Assembly: GCF_030704535.1 (NCBI RefSeq)
Contig: NC_081812.1
Location: 18,795,501-18,859,500, forward strand
Direction: 5' to 3'
DNA from: Vitis vinifera
Lineage: Eukaryota; Streptophyta; Magnoliopsida; Vitales; Vitaceae
Length of the DNA stretch: 64,000 nucleotides
The notes beneath the pieces are model-generated. The model had not been told where the DNA came from, ran no database searches, and saw only the letters and a list, made by a program, of their open reading frames with translations. The position numbers were made by a program, and so were the translations under genes. Below, one piece after another: positions 48,472 to 60,500 of this stretch (its first letter is position 1; every line of letters begins with the position of its first letter).

Positions 48472-49678
48472 GTTAGTTTGATCGGTTTCAGATTTTAGCA
48501 CCCAGTACTTTTAAAATCATTTCAATGAAATAAACTCTGTCCTCATTGGCTTCAGTCGTATGCCCTCAAATAAGTTCATTAAGTACCATGATTAACTTCA
48601 GGACCACTGACATCACTACGAAACAATTTCAGTTGGGAGGATTCTCAACTTTACATCTGAATTCATTAAGAGGGCTGTGAAATCTAGGTGGATTACATAT
48701 TCAATAATAAAAGAGGGAGAGAGAATAGGGACAAAACTTTCCATCCAAATTTTTAATTTATTTATCAATAAAAAAATCAATATTATAGTTTTTAACTATT
48801 AGAAGAAAAAAAAGAATCATGCCATGTGGATGCTCATTAAGCACGTGCTACTATTCAGATGTTTCAATCCTCAAAGCTGACTTAAATATTCAAGGTCTGC
48901 TGAAGCATACCCGAATTTAATTTTTGGGGCTCTTGAGAGTCAGACCCACAATTTGCTCTTTTTTTTTTTGCATTTTTTTTTTGTTGATTAAAATTTTAAA
49001 ATTTTTATTTAAATGACATAAAATATTAGGGAAAAAAAAAAGTATAGGGGAATCTTAAATGTTCTCACCGATTTATTATAAAAAAATTGAAAAATAATTA
49101 ATAATAATAAAAAAATACTAACAATATTTCGTAAAATTATTATCAAATACATTCTTAAAATATATATGAAAAATAATTTTAAAAAATATTTATAATATAT
49201 TTAATAATTAAATAATATAAAATTTTAAATATTAAAAATATTTGTTACAATCACTACCAAGTGTGTTAATATCTTTTGTGATCGAAGATCTAAAGTTAAT
49301 TCGCCTGTTCATGAGCTTGAAAGGGGTTTCTGCTGGGTGTCGGCCATGGCCGACAAAAGCTGGTATTAGTGGCGGACCCCAAATCTCCACTTCCCGTTCG
49401 GCAGCCAATGATTTATCTCCTTTGACAGTACGGTTTATGTTCTGAAATATATCCTCCCTTTACAAATCAAGACATCCTTGTATTCATCTCAGATTCTAGT
49501 ATTATCTTTGAAGGGTCAGTGCAGCGACAAATATTAACCAAAAAAAACAACGGCAACAATTGAAAAGACAATACAATCAATCTTCTTTTTCTTGTACTAT
49601 CATGGAATATTATAGTTTGTTAATAAATTTTTTTATTATTAAAAATACAAAATTACTTTTAAAAATATTAAAAAAAAA

Positions 49679-50074
49679 TTATTGATAATTATTGAAAATA
49701 GTATAACAAATAGATTTAATATGGAAGTTAGAACTTAATACGATTATACCTAAGTGAAGCGAAAAGAGGTGGGTGAGCTGGGAAAGTCGGACCTGGGCCC
49801 AGCTGGGGGGGCCAGACTGACTTAAAGGATCATAGGGGCCCACCATCGGGGAAAAAAACTGATTTGGTGGGCCCCTTGAAAAAGTTTCATGGACATCAAA
49901 CCAATCATCCGGTGGTATCTTGAGCGGCACTAAAGTGGAAACCGGAAAGTTTCGGGGATTGTTTAATACGGTGCATTGTAGTCTTGCAGCGGACTCAACA
50001 TGCTTCCTCGGCCTCTCCTTTTCTTCTAGAAGGCGTTGAACTTTGAAAGAGGCCTTCACGTGATTATTAAGCAA
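49679..50074 (-). CDS. Unidentified ORF, possible exon or gene fragment
   Basis: A 131-residue open frame on the minus strand within a local island of higher GC. The first 105 residues or so look protein-like, with PPDDWFDVHETFSRGPP and SPMVGPYDPLSQSGPPSWAQ. The last 25 are hydrophobic and AT-coded. A good donor, G|GTATAA, lies near 49750 just where the composition changes, so the real exon may end there. No family is recognised, and no partner exon was found. It could equally be a remnant of a retroelement or of a host gene. Confidence 0.3.
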   Translation of the reverse strand: MLNNHVKASFKVQRLLEEKERPRKHVESAARLQCTVLNNPRNFPVSTLVPLKIPPDDWFDVHETFSRGPPNQFFSPMVGPYDPLSQSGPPSWAQVRLSQLTHLFSLHLGIIVLSSNFHIKSICYTIFNNYQ

Positions 50075-53000
50075 TAGGAAGAAATCAATAATTGAAGGGC
50101 GTTACCTGTTTGGTTGTGCAATTATTGCAAACTTAGCGTATGCTTAAATAGATTACATCTTATAATCATTTTAGATTTGATTGAATCAAGATTAGGTAGT
50201 CTTTTTAACAACATTATATAAGAGTTCATGATGATCATTTTTCTTTTTTTCTCTTTCTATTTAATTATTTTAAATTTTAAAATACAAATGTCATGATTTA
50301 ATATCATTTTTTCTTAACGATAGCATGTGATATAAGTTACTTAATCACATCGGATATAATAAATAAATATATGCTTGGTTGACAACATGGGTATTTTTTT
50401 TTACTAAATATAATGATTTTTTTAATAAAGATATATGGATATACCATATTTCACGTGAATGTTCATCGACCTTATCATAAAAATTCCCTTGGGTCAATAG
50501 GGACTATTGGATCCAAGGAGAAGCAACAAATGATATGATTTGAGCTGAAATTAAACGAAGTTTTGGATTTTGGATGGTTGTGAAACCTCCATAACCCCCT
50601 TTTTTTGTCCATAACTTTAAATTATTCAATTTTTTATTTTTATTTTTTATCAATATCGAAAACGCAACGCCAATAAAATTAATTACCGCATTCATTTATA
50701 CCATGTTGTTTTTTTTTATCCTATCATGATTAGCATTAAAATTTAAAAATTCTTAATTACGGTATGGTTATTATAATGTGTCTCAAATTTCTAATTAATA
50801 TCATTTTCATAAATAATATTTTATAGAATAGTTCCTAAATTTATATATTTTTGTAATTTTTTTTTTTTAGAATAATGAAAGTTGTTGAAAATATCTTTAT
50901 AAATATTTTAGGTAAAATTATGAAATGAAATTTGATTGAGATGCAAGTAAGAACATGAAATACCTACAGGAGTAAGAAGTTTATAGTTTAAGGTTTTGAT
51001 GCAATGAGTAACAAAATATGAGATGTTTTTAAAATTTAATTGTTATATTGTACACGTTAAAATCCCATATACCATTGTATTGATTGTTTTATATCTGTGT
51101 TATTGGTTTAATGTTGTATACATTAAGGTTTTCATTGGCTCGACATATCTTAGAGAAAGTTAATGTTATTTTTAATTTGCATATTGTTATTTATCTATTT
51201 ATTATATATTAGTTTGGATTATAAAAGAATATATAATTTGAATTAGTGTATAAATTTACTATTAGTTTGAATTAAAGTATTAGATAGAGTTTGAAATTTA
51301 TTTTGTTTTTAAAAATAGAAGATAATGATTATTTTTATTATCTTAAACTTTAAAAATAGTTATAAGATAGAAAATAACAATGTTTTATGTGAGTTTTGCT
51401 TAAGCGAATACATTATTTTCACGATATATGAATTTATAATTACTGTTTTATTAAGGTTATTTTTTGTATTTTGAATGTGAAAAGGAAGACTAGTATACAT
51501 CTTGGGTTGTAGATAACGAAAGTAACATGTACCTTAAATCTTGGTAAAGGGTGTGGCAAAAATCAGTTAAATTCATAAAAATCAACTAAATTGGAGTGAA
51601 CCAACCCAAATCATCGATTTTTTTTTCTTCGATAATTTAAGTTTTCAAAATGTAAAGTGAAAATAAATTGGTTTAGTTAATATTTTTAGTTTTAATAGAA
51701 AATAATAAATTGAACAAAACCATAATTGATTGAATCTATCTTTAAGCTCCGAGTTCCTGAATGTCACATTCAACTAAGAAATTAGTTAAGAGATATATAT
51801 ATATCCTATGATATTATATCATGTTGGGTAGGAAATGTGTAACCGTTCTAATATGATATATTATATTGTAGTTATATTTAGTTTGCAAAATGAATTTTAA
51901 AAGAAAAGAAGAAATATATATTATATATCAATGTTTAAAATAAAAATTAAATCATATTATAATTTTTTTTTATGTTTAATAATATTTATGGTTAAAATAT
52001 TTAAAGGTTATAAATAGTTTTTTATTACATATACAATATATATATATATATCATAATAACATAAATTATCTTATCCTATTGTTAACAAAACACGAGATAA
52101 AATATGTCATCTTCTCTTAATAATCTTATTGCGAGGTGGGGTTGGTCATAATGGGTAATGGAATTTCCTTTATCCATCCCATCAAATTTAGTTTATTTTC
52201 ACGAGAATATGTGAGTTTGAAAATATGAAAATGAAATAATTAAATTAAATTATTTTTATTATTATATATATATATATATATAGAATAATATTCATACCAC
52301 ATTGAATCCAATCACGTTAAATAAATAAATCTCAAACTCATTTTTAACTTATTTATACTTGTTTGAGATTAGTCCTATCAAAAGCATTTGATATCATGCA
52401 TTTTGGGTATAGCAATCTTAGGAATGTGCCATCTCGACTAAACATCCCAAAAAGTTAAATTTGGCCATGGGTTTTTGTCTTGATTAATTCATGTTCACTC
52501 CCTTTGAATGAATCTGCGATTAGTTTTAATAGTGGATGGATTATAATTTAATTTAATTGTGTAGCTTGGTCAGATGGGAACAATTAATTTGCGAAAAAGA
52601 GTGACGCTATCGAAAGGACTATCCCTCGTTGCCTAACGCCTAGAACCACGACTCCAATGAGTGAAGGACAAATTGGGCCCCCCTACAGGAGAAATCTCGA
52701 AACGAAAAAACTACTTTTGTTGCATGTTTAATTAAAAATTGATGGAAACCACCCATGCGAACTAACAAATTTCATTATCAGATTTTTATCAACCGCATTT
52801 GATATGATCCTATATAGCTGGCTGTCTTACCGTAGAGATCAGGGCAGACTTCACGGGAGTTGATTACGTCCGGTGCTATCGACAATCTTTCCCATCAATA
52901 TTTTTATTTAGTCCAGATCTCTATATCTTTTTACTTCTGATCTAGAATAAGCACGTTGAAATTCCTCCAATTTGAAGTGGAAAAAGTCAAAACCTGAATG

Positions 53001-53214
53001 GTCGTAGACTCGTAGCTGAGAGAAGAGTGAACCATAAGTCACTTCGATAGGATCATATCGTTATATCAAGATTTTTCCAGATGGCAGGTCGTCGAAACGG
53101 TGCCCGCGCAAGCAGACACTCTTTTTACAACCTAGGGTGTTCTCGCAGTTGGCATTTATTGTTCACTCGAAACTTATTAATGCGGAGCCGCAGTTACGGC
53201 TTCTGATAGAGAGT

Positions 53215-55190
53215 TTTGACCAAAATAGTATATTTTTAAAAAAAATTTCAAAAATTAAATTTGTTTCCAAAATAATATAATTTGTCCCCCATAAACTATC
53301 ATATCATAAAACCGTAATCGAAAAACTATAATTTTATTTTTCTAAAATGGTTAGAAAACGTAATCATTAACCAAATGGTTAGAAACTGTAGTCACATACC
53401 ACGGTTTTAACTTTAAATTTAAAATCATAATTGGTAACTACGATTTTGACTTCTTTTAAAAATTGTCAAAACCGTAGTCACCAATTAGGACTTTAACTTT
53501 ATATATATTTATATATAACTATAATTTTTGAAATAAAAATATTGTATTATTTTGATTTTAAATAAACTTATTTCATTTTTAAAAAATAATAATATATGAA
53601 ATTAAATAATTGATATTTTTAATTTGATATAAAAATATATTTTTTAAATTTTATTAAAATAATAGGCACTATATTTAATATAAATATATTTAGTTAATTA
53701 TATTTAAATATAAATAAAACATAATAAATTATGAAAGTTTATTAAAAATATATATGTATAAATTATTATATTAATTAATAATTTTTTATATACTATAAGT
53801 GGCATATAATATCATATGTATATAAGTTCAATTTAAGTTTAAAATTTATTATATTTTAATTTAAGTTCATAATATCATATTGATATGATAATAATTTATT
53901 TATATATTTAAATAAAAATGTGATAAATTTATTTATTTACATATAATATATTTTTATATCAAATTTAAAATATCAATTATATTTATTAAAAATATATATA
54001 TTTTAATTTTATTAAAACAATTGACACTATATTTAGTATAAATATAATTAGTTAATTAAAATTAAATATAAATAAAATATAATAAATTGTATTTATTTAA
54101 AATAAAAAATTATAAATGCCTATTTAGAAAAAAAAAAACATAAATTATTATATTAATTAATACTTTTTTATATATTATATGTAAGTGGTATATAATATCA
54201 CATATATATAAAAGTTTAATTCAAGTTAAAATTTTTCACATTTTTATTTAAATATATAAATAAATTATTATCATATCAATAAATTTATTTATTTACATAT
54301 AATATATTTTTATATCAAATTTAAAATATCAATTATATTTATTAAAAATATATATATTTTAATTTTATTAAAACAATTGACACTATATTTAGTATAAATA
54401 TAATTAGTTAATTAAAATTAAATATAAATAAAATATAATAAATTGTATTTATTTAAAATAAAAAATTATAAATGCCTATTTAGAAAAAAAAAACATAAAT
54501 TATTATATTAATTAATACTTTTTTATATATTATATGTAAGTGGTGTATAATATCACATATATATAAAAGTTTAATTCAAGTTAAAATTTTTCACATTTTT
54601 ATTTAAATATATAAATAAATTATTATCATATCAATATGATATTATGAACTTAAATTAAAATATGATAAATTTTAAACTTAAATTGAAATTATATACAATG
54701 TGATATTATATACCACTTACATACCGTATATAACAAATTATTAATTAATATAATAATTTATATTATTTATTTTTTAAAATAGGCTTTCACAATTTATTAT
54801 ATTTTATTTATATTTAAATATAATTAACTAAATATATTTATATTAAACATAGTGCTTATTATTTTAATAAAAAAATATAAAATTAAAATATCAATTATTT
54901 AATTTCATATATTATTATTTTTTAAATAATGAAATAAGTTTATTTAAAATCAAAATAATATAATATTTTTATTTAAAATTTTAAAGTTATATATAAATTT
55001 AAAGCTGCAGATGGTCACTAAGACTTTGATCATTTTTAAAAGAAGTCAAAACCGTAGTCACCAAACCGTGATTGGTGACTATGATTTTATGATATGACAA
55101 CTTATGTGTCATAGATGTAATAAATTGTACATTATATTTGGAAACATATTTATATTTTTGAATTTTTTTTAAGTGTATTATTTTGACCCA
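53215..55190. mobile_element. Long AT-rich foldback (inverted-repeat) element, copy 1
   Basis: The left arm (about 53215-53885) and right arm (about 54640-55190) are inverted copies. For example, GATATTATGAACTTAAATTA near 54641 is the reverse complement of sequence near 53870. The termini read TTTTGACCAAAATAGTATAT on the left and, reverse-complemented, GGGTCAAAATAATACACT on the right. Both arms carry the block GTCAAAACCGTAGTCACCAA in the same orientation near the inner side, with inverted partners. No coding frame is present. The structure fits a foldback or giant MITE-type DNA transposon. The centre has been enlarged by a 356-base tandem repeat. Confidence 0.75.
53925..54635. repeat. 356-bp direct tandem duplication inside the foldback element
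   Basis: Two adjacent units, 53925-54280 and 54281-54635, are nearly identical: I see one length difference in an A run and one A/G change (GGTATATAAT versus GGTGTATAAT). Both end TATCATATCAAT. The duplication is therefore much younger than the element that contains it. Confidence 0.9.
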
Positions 55191-56340
55191 AAATGGTATA
55201 TTTAAAAAAAATTCAAAAAATAAATTTGTTGATGATTATGGTTTTATTTTTCTTAAGTGTATTATTTTGACCCAATCTAGTGCGTCTGTGCCATATAAGT
55301 TGTCAAGTCATAAAACTGTAGTTGATGACTACGGTTTTATTTTTCTAAAGAAACCGTAGTTACCAATCATGGTTTTAACTTTAAGTATAAAGTCATGGTT
55401 GATGACTACAATTTTGACTTCTTTTAAAAATGGTCAAAGCCATAGTCACAAACTGTGACTTTAAACTTTAATTTTTTTTTTATATATAAAATTATGTTGT
55501 TTCATTTAATATATTTAACTTTAATTTTTTTAAATAAAAATATCATATTATTTTGATTTTAAATAAACTTATCTCATTATTTTAAAAATAATAAAATATG
55601 ACATTAAATAATTGATATTTTTAATTTGATATAAAAATATATATATATTTTAATTTTATTAAAACAATTGGCACTATATTTAATATAAATATAATTAGTC
55701 AATTAAAATTAAATATAAATAAAATATATTTATTTAAAATAAATAAATTATAAAAGTCTATTTAGAAAAAAAATAAAAATTATTATATTAATTAATAATT
55801 TTTTATATATTATATGTAAGTGGTATATAAGATCACATATATATAAAAGTTTAATTTAACTTTAAAATTTATCACATTTTTTTTAAATATATAAATAAAT
55901 TATTATCATATCGATATGATATTATGAACTTAAATTAAAATATGATAAATTTTAAACTTAAATTGAACTTATATACATGTAATATTATATACCACTTATA
56001 TATAGTATATAAAAAATTATTAATTAATATAATAATTTATATTATTTGTTTTTTAATAGACTTTTATAAATTATTATATTTAAATATATTTATATTAAAT
56101 ATAGTGCCTATTGTTTTAATAAAATTTTAAAAATTATTTTTATATCAAATTAAAAATATTAATTATTTAATTTCATATATTATCATTTTTAAATAATAAA
56201 ATAAGTTTATTTAAAATTAAAATAATATAATAATTTTATTTAACAAATTAAAGTTATATATAAATATATATAAAATTAAAACTCACTACGACTTTTAAAA
56301 AAAGTCAAAATTGTAATTATCAATTACAATTTTAAACTTC
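55191..56340. mobile_element. Long AT-rich foldback element, copy 2, directly adjacent
   Basis: A second, shorter element of the same family starts with AAAATGGTATATTTAAAAAA and carries the same GACTACGGTTTTA-type blocks. Its left arm (about 55191-55910) and right arm (about 55920-56340) meet at a near-perfect palindrome, ATATCATATCGATATGATAT, at about 55906-55925. No coding capacity is seen. It may be a tandem insertion or an internal duplication of copy 1. Confidence 0.7.
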
Positions 56341-57524
56341 TTGACGAATACGAGCCGAAAAGTTTAAAACCGCCAAGGTCGATGTTTGGCTTTAGTACAA
56401 GCAAATGATGTTTGAACTTTGAAGCCATTCTCTCGCTTCTAGAAGACAGCCAGGATCCGGTGCGATGCTAGTTATGTAAAGTTGTAAACCACATCCGAAA
56501 CACCACTTACAAGCCGGTAGATGCACCCAACTAGTGAACATTAGACAATCTTTTTGACATCGTACAACTACTGAGGTCACGCGCTTCAAACAACTGCATT
56601 TCACGTCCCGACTCATATCGCAACTTTTTGTGTGCTCTTGGTTTTCCTTTTCCCCTCGCTGGGACATGTGCTGCTAACTTTCCAAGTAGTTGGGCAGAGC
56701 CGGACCAAAAAAATTTACTTTTGTATGGTTCTTAGTGCAAACAAAACAGAGAATTCCAAATCTGTGATTTAATCCTCGAAATATCAGTACGTCTAAATCC
56801 CTAAACTTTTACAGTTTGGTTAAATTTTTTTCCTTTTTTTCTTATAAGAAAAGACGTTGCCTTTTAGAAGCGTTTTGATAGATAAATCCCGGAGGTTGCG
56901 GTTGAGGCCATGTTAAGCGCATATCCTTCGATTTCTAACAATTTAGGGAACAGAGGCAATGCCGGCCAGGAATGGTAATATAATAATCATTGATTTATTA
57001 CGAACCAAGCAAATGGAGCTGTGGGAGCAGTCTCATGACGGCGTTCAAAGTTCCAAGGAAAGATAAGTGAGAGTAGGGAATGAAATAGGAGGGGTCAGTG
57101 GTTTCTTAAAGCGAAAGGTCACTCCCACTGCAGGCACCTTTATTCAAACATTTTCGAGCTAGCCAAGCTGGTGGGAAAATTGACTCCATCGTCACTTGGT
57201 CCGATAAACTTGTGTGTTTGGTTCCTTCAAGGCCTTTTTTATTTCCTGAATTCCGCATCTCATATTCTCACTGTTTCAGTACCAATTTGTAAGTTTTCCA
57301 CGGCCCTTTGAAGTCACGCTGCGCATACAAGTAAGTTTTTCCGGCCTGGACTTGCCGGTGCGACGGTCACCACCATGGTATAGACGTCGAGGGAAGAGTA
57401 GATTCGATATTTCTGAGATTTTGTTGTACTCAGTTGGTCTGGGATTTGGTTGAGATTTATAAATCATTGGAGTCTGTTGTGGCATTAACTTTTCGGGGTT
57501 CGTTTTTTATTTGATTTCATCGTA
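56341..57524. other. Upstream region of the ABCG gene
   Basis: No gene is recognised. This is more GC-balanced than the foldback elements and should contain the promoter and 5' UTR of the ABCG transporter. The minus-strand open frame at about 56392-56667 is Cys-rich but has no known pattern. Confidence 0.5.
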
Positions 57525-60500
57525 ATGGCGTCGGCTTTGGCCGGAGATGATCTGGCGAGATCCACGAGTAGCCGGCGGAGTTGGGCGTCCTCGAGTTTCC
57601 GGGAGGTGTGGACTGCGCCACCGGATGTGTTTAACCGGAGCGGACGCCAGGACGACGAGGAAGAGCTCCGGTGGGCGGCGATAGAAAGGCTTCCGACGTA
57701 TGATCGATTGCGTAGGGGCATGCTTAGGCAAGTTCTTGATAATGGAAGAGTTGTGACCGATGACGTTGATGTCACCAAGCTTGGGGTTCAAGATAAGAAG
57801 CAATTAATGGAAAGTATTCTCAAGGTCGTTGAAGATGATAATGAGAAGTTCCTTCACAGGCTTAGAGACCGTACTGATAGGTGAATTTCGTGATCAATCT
57901 GTTTCTTCTTTATTATTGTTTTTTTTAGCTTTAATTTGATATGGATATTTCAACTTTTTAAAAATAATTTTTTTGGGTGATTCAGAGTGGGAATCGAGAC
58001 TCCAAAGATTGAAGTCCGGTATCAAAATTTATCCATTGAAGGAGACGTGTATGTCGGGAGTAGAGCACTTCCTACTCTCCTTAATGCTACTTTGAACACA
58101 ATAGAGGTAGTATTTTCCTTTTATTTATTTATTTATTATTTCCTCTCAATCTTTGTTTTGCTGTTCAGAGAATTGGTGAGGAAAATAGAGACCATTGAAT
58201 CTCAATTTTCATTTTATGTTTTATGTTGTTTATGTATCCTAAAGAACTGAAGAACTCTCCTCGGCTCAATTGAGATGTGGTTTGTATTTCCTCAGCTCCA
58301 AAACATTTTTGATCTAAAAGTGCAGTTTCTTTTCTTTCTATTGCAAATTCTCTTAATCAAGTGAGGGTTAATGATTCAGATTTTTTTTTTCTTAGCCTTA
58401 ATGTCCTTATAGTTTTCCTTAACAGTCCCAAGGATGCGAAAAAAACAAAAGAATTTTATGCAAGTGAGAGGTTATTCTGTATGTTCAATCACAGAGGACT
58501 CAATTTTGTCAACAAGGGTTTGTTTGTCCAGCTGCCAACGGTATTGTCAGTATCGTCATGGCCTTTGTCCTGTTCTTTAGTTTTCTTGGGTGGACATTAT
58601 TATATAAAATGTTTTGAAAATATTAGGTAAACTGAATCTGAAAGATATTATTTGACTTAGAATTTTAGATTTCTTACTTACTTTTTACAGTTTTATTTGA
58701 TTGCGAAGAAGCTAGATTTTTTGAGTTTATATATATATACATACACACATGACTTAGATGGATAAACTGAAATGGTTAGTGTTGCTCTGAAAACTGATTT
58801 GCCTCTATTTTAATTTGTCATGGACAACAGGCAGTTCTCGGATTGATTCACCTTGCACCATCTAAGAAACGAAAAATCCAGATACTTAAAGATGTTAGTG
58901 GAATAGTAAAACCGTCAAGGTAACTTTGAAGTTATAAAGATTTTCCTTCTTCCATTTTGGGTAGGGAAATGATGTTTGCTAACTTAACCTTTACTGAATT
59001 TATAGGAAACAAGCAAACATTGCAAAATATTTAATATTGCATTGGGTCTTGTATTTGGAAAGTGTTACCTTAGCAATTCCATTCTGTACTTTATTAATGC
59101 TACTCTTCAGCTTACTGATAAAAAAATGTTGAGTTGTTGTCTTCTTGAATGAATCAGATGGTTTTCATTTTCTGCCTTGCAACGGCCTTTACACATCATT
59201 TTTTAATATTTGATATGGTGATTTTCAGAATGACCCTTCTGCTGGGCCCTCCAAGCTCAGGGAAAACAACATTATTGTTGGCACTTGCAGGGAAGCTTGA
59301 TCATGATTTAAAGGTGTGTTACCAAATATTGTTTACCATTATCATTTGTCCATGCAGTTGCATAAGCATTTTGAGGTTTATATTTTCCTTATGCCTACTG
59401 ATAACTTGGAGCTATGAACAGGTATCTGGGAAAGTCACCTACTGTGGTCATGAATTGGATGAATTTATTCCTCAGAGAACCTGTGCTTATATTAGCCAAC
59501 ATGATCTTCACCATGGAGAGATGACAGTAAGAGAGACATTAGATTTTTCAGGACGGTGTTTGGGGGTTGGTACAAGATATGAAATGCTTGCAGAACTCTC
59601 AAGACGAGAGAGAGAAGCAGGAATTAAACCAGATCCTGAGATTGATGCATTCATGAAAGCCACAGCCATGTCTGGCCAAGAAACTAGTTTGGTTACAGAT
59701 TATGTTCTCAAGGTTCACTTTCCCCATATCAAGTTGGTGCACCTCTTTTCTTATTTAACAAGATAAATACTGAAATTTAATTCTTAAGAATTTCTAACAG
59801 ATTCTTGGATTGGACATCTGTGCTGATATCATGGTTGGTGACGACATGAGAAGGGGTATTTCTGGTGGACAAAAGAAGCGTGTCACTACTGGTACGTTTT
59901 CAAGACGGTTGTTTTCTTCACACACGATACAATGTTTTAACTTCATTTTTGTTTGTTAAGCAAAACCATAAATTGCTCCGTATAGAATTCTGACTCTCCT
60001 TGAATTCTCTTATGTTCCTGTTTCTTGTTAATTTAACAGTAGTCATTTTATTCTTGTTTTCTGATTTCTAATTATTCTTTTAGTTTAAATGCTTATCAAT
60101 TCATGTTGCTTTATGGATCTTTTCCAATGGATGAATCAATTCAGAGGTGTTTAGCACTGGATTCAGATATAGGAATTCTTTCTGTGCACAATACTATTTG
60201 GTGATATTCTCAGCTAATGGTCAAAATAATCACTCAATATTTGTGGAAAATCAAGTACTCTCTATTCCTGATTTTAATAGCACAGAAGCACTTATCTCTT
60301 GCCCCATTAATTTAGTGGTTAATTGGTTGTCTGTTCTGTCATGGATATTGCAGTTTGTTTATTAACATTTTTAGATACTCATTGCAGTCTAATAGTGTTT
60401 CATTTAACTGGGTGCAGGGGAAATGCTGGTTGGACCAGCAAAAGTTCTTTTAATGGATGAAATATCTACAGGGTTGGACAGTTCCACCACTTTCCAGATT

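Larger units (their letters stand above)
43838..53212. other. 9.4-kb intergenic region without a convincing gene
   Basis: The left end is the TAF12 promoter side. From about 44.8 kb on the sequence is very AT-rich with homopolymers and microsatellites. Islands of more balanced composition occur at about 46.5-46.9, 49.3-49.45, 49.74-50.08 and 52.6-53.2 kb. Two are listed separately because they have open frames. No complete transposon, LTR pair or RNA gene was recognised. Confidence 0.5.

Noticed and set aside
53214..56340. CRISPR array or satellite DNA
   Set aside because: The repeats are long inverted arms and one tandem pair in a plant genome, not short regularly spaced direct repeats or a long satellite array.
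58361..58630. Plus-strand ORF within ABCG intron 2
   Set aside because: It lies entirely between validated exons, is AT-coded and hydrophobic, and has no domain.
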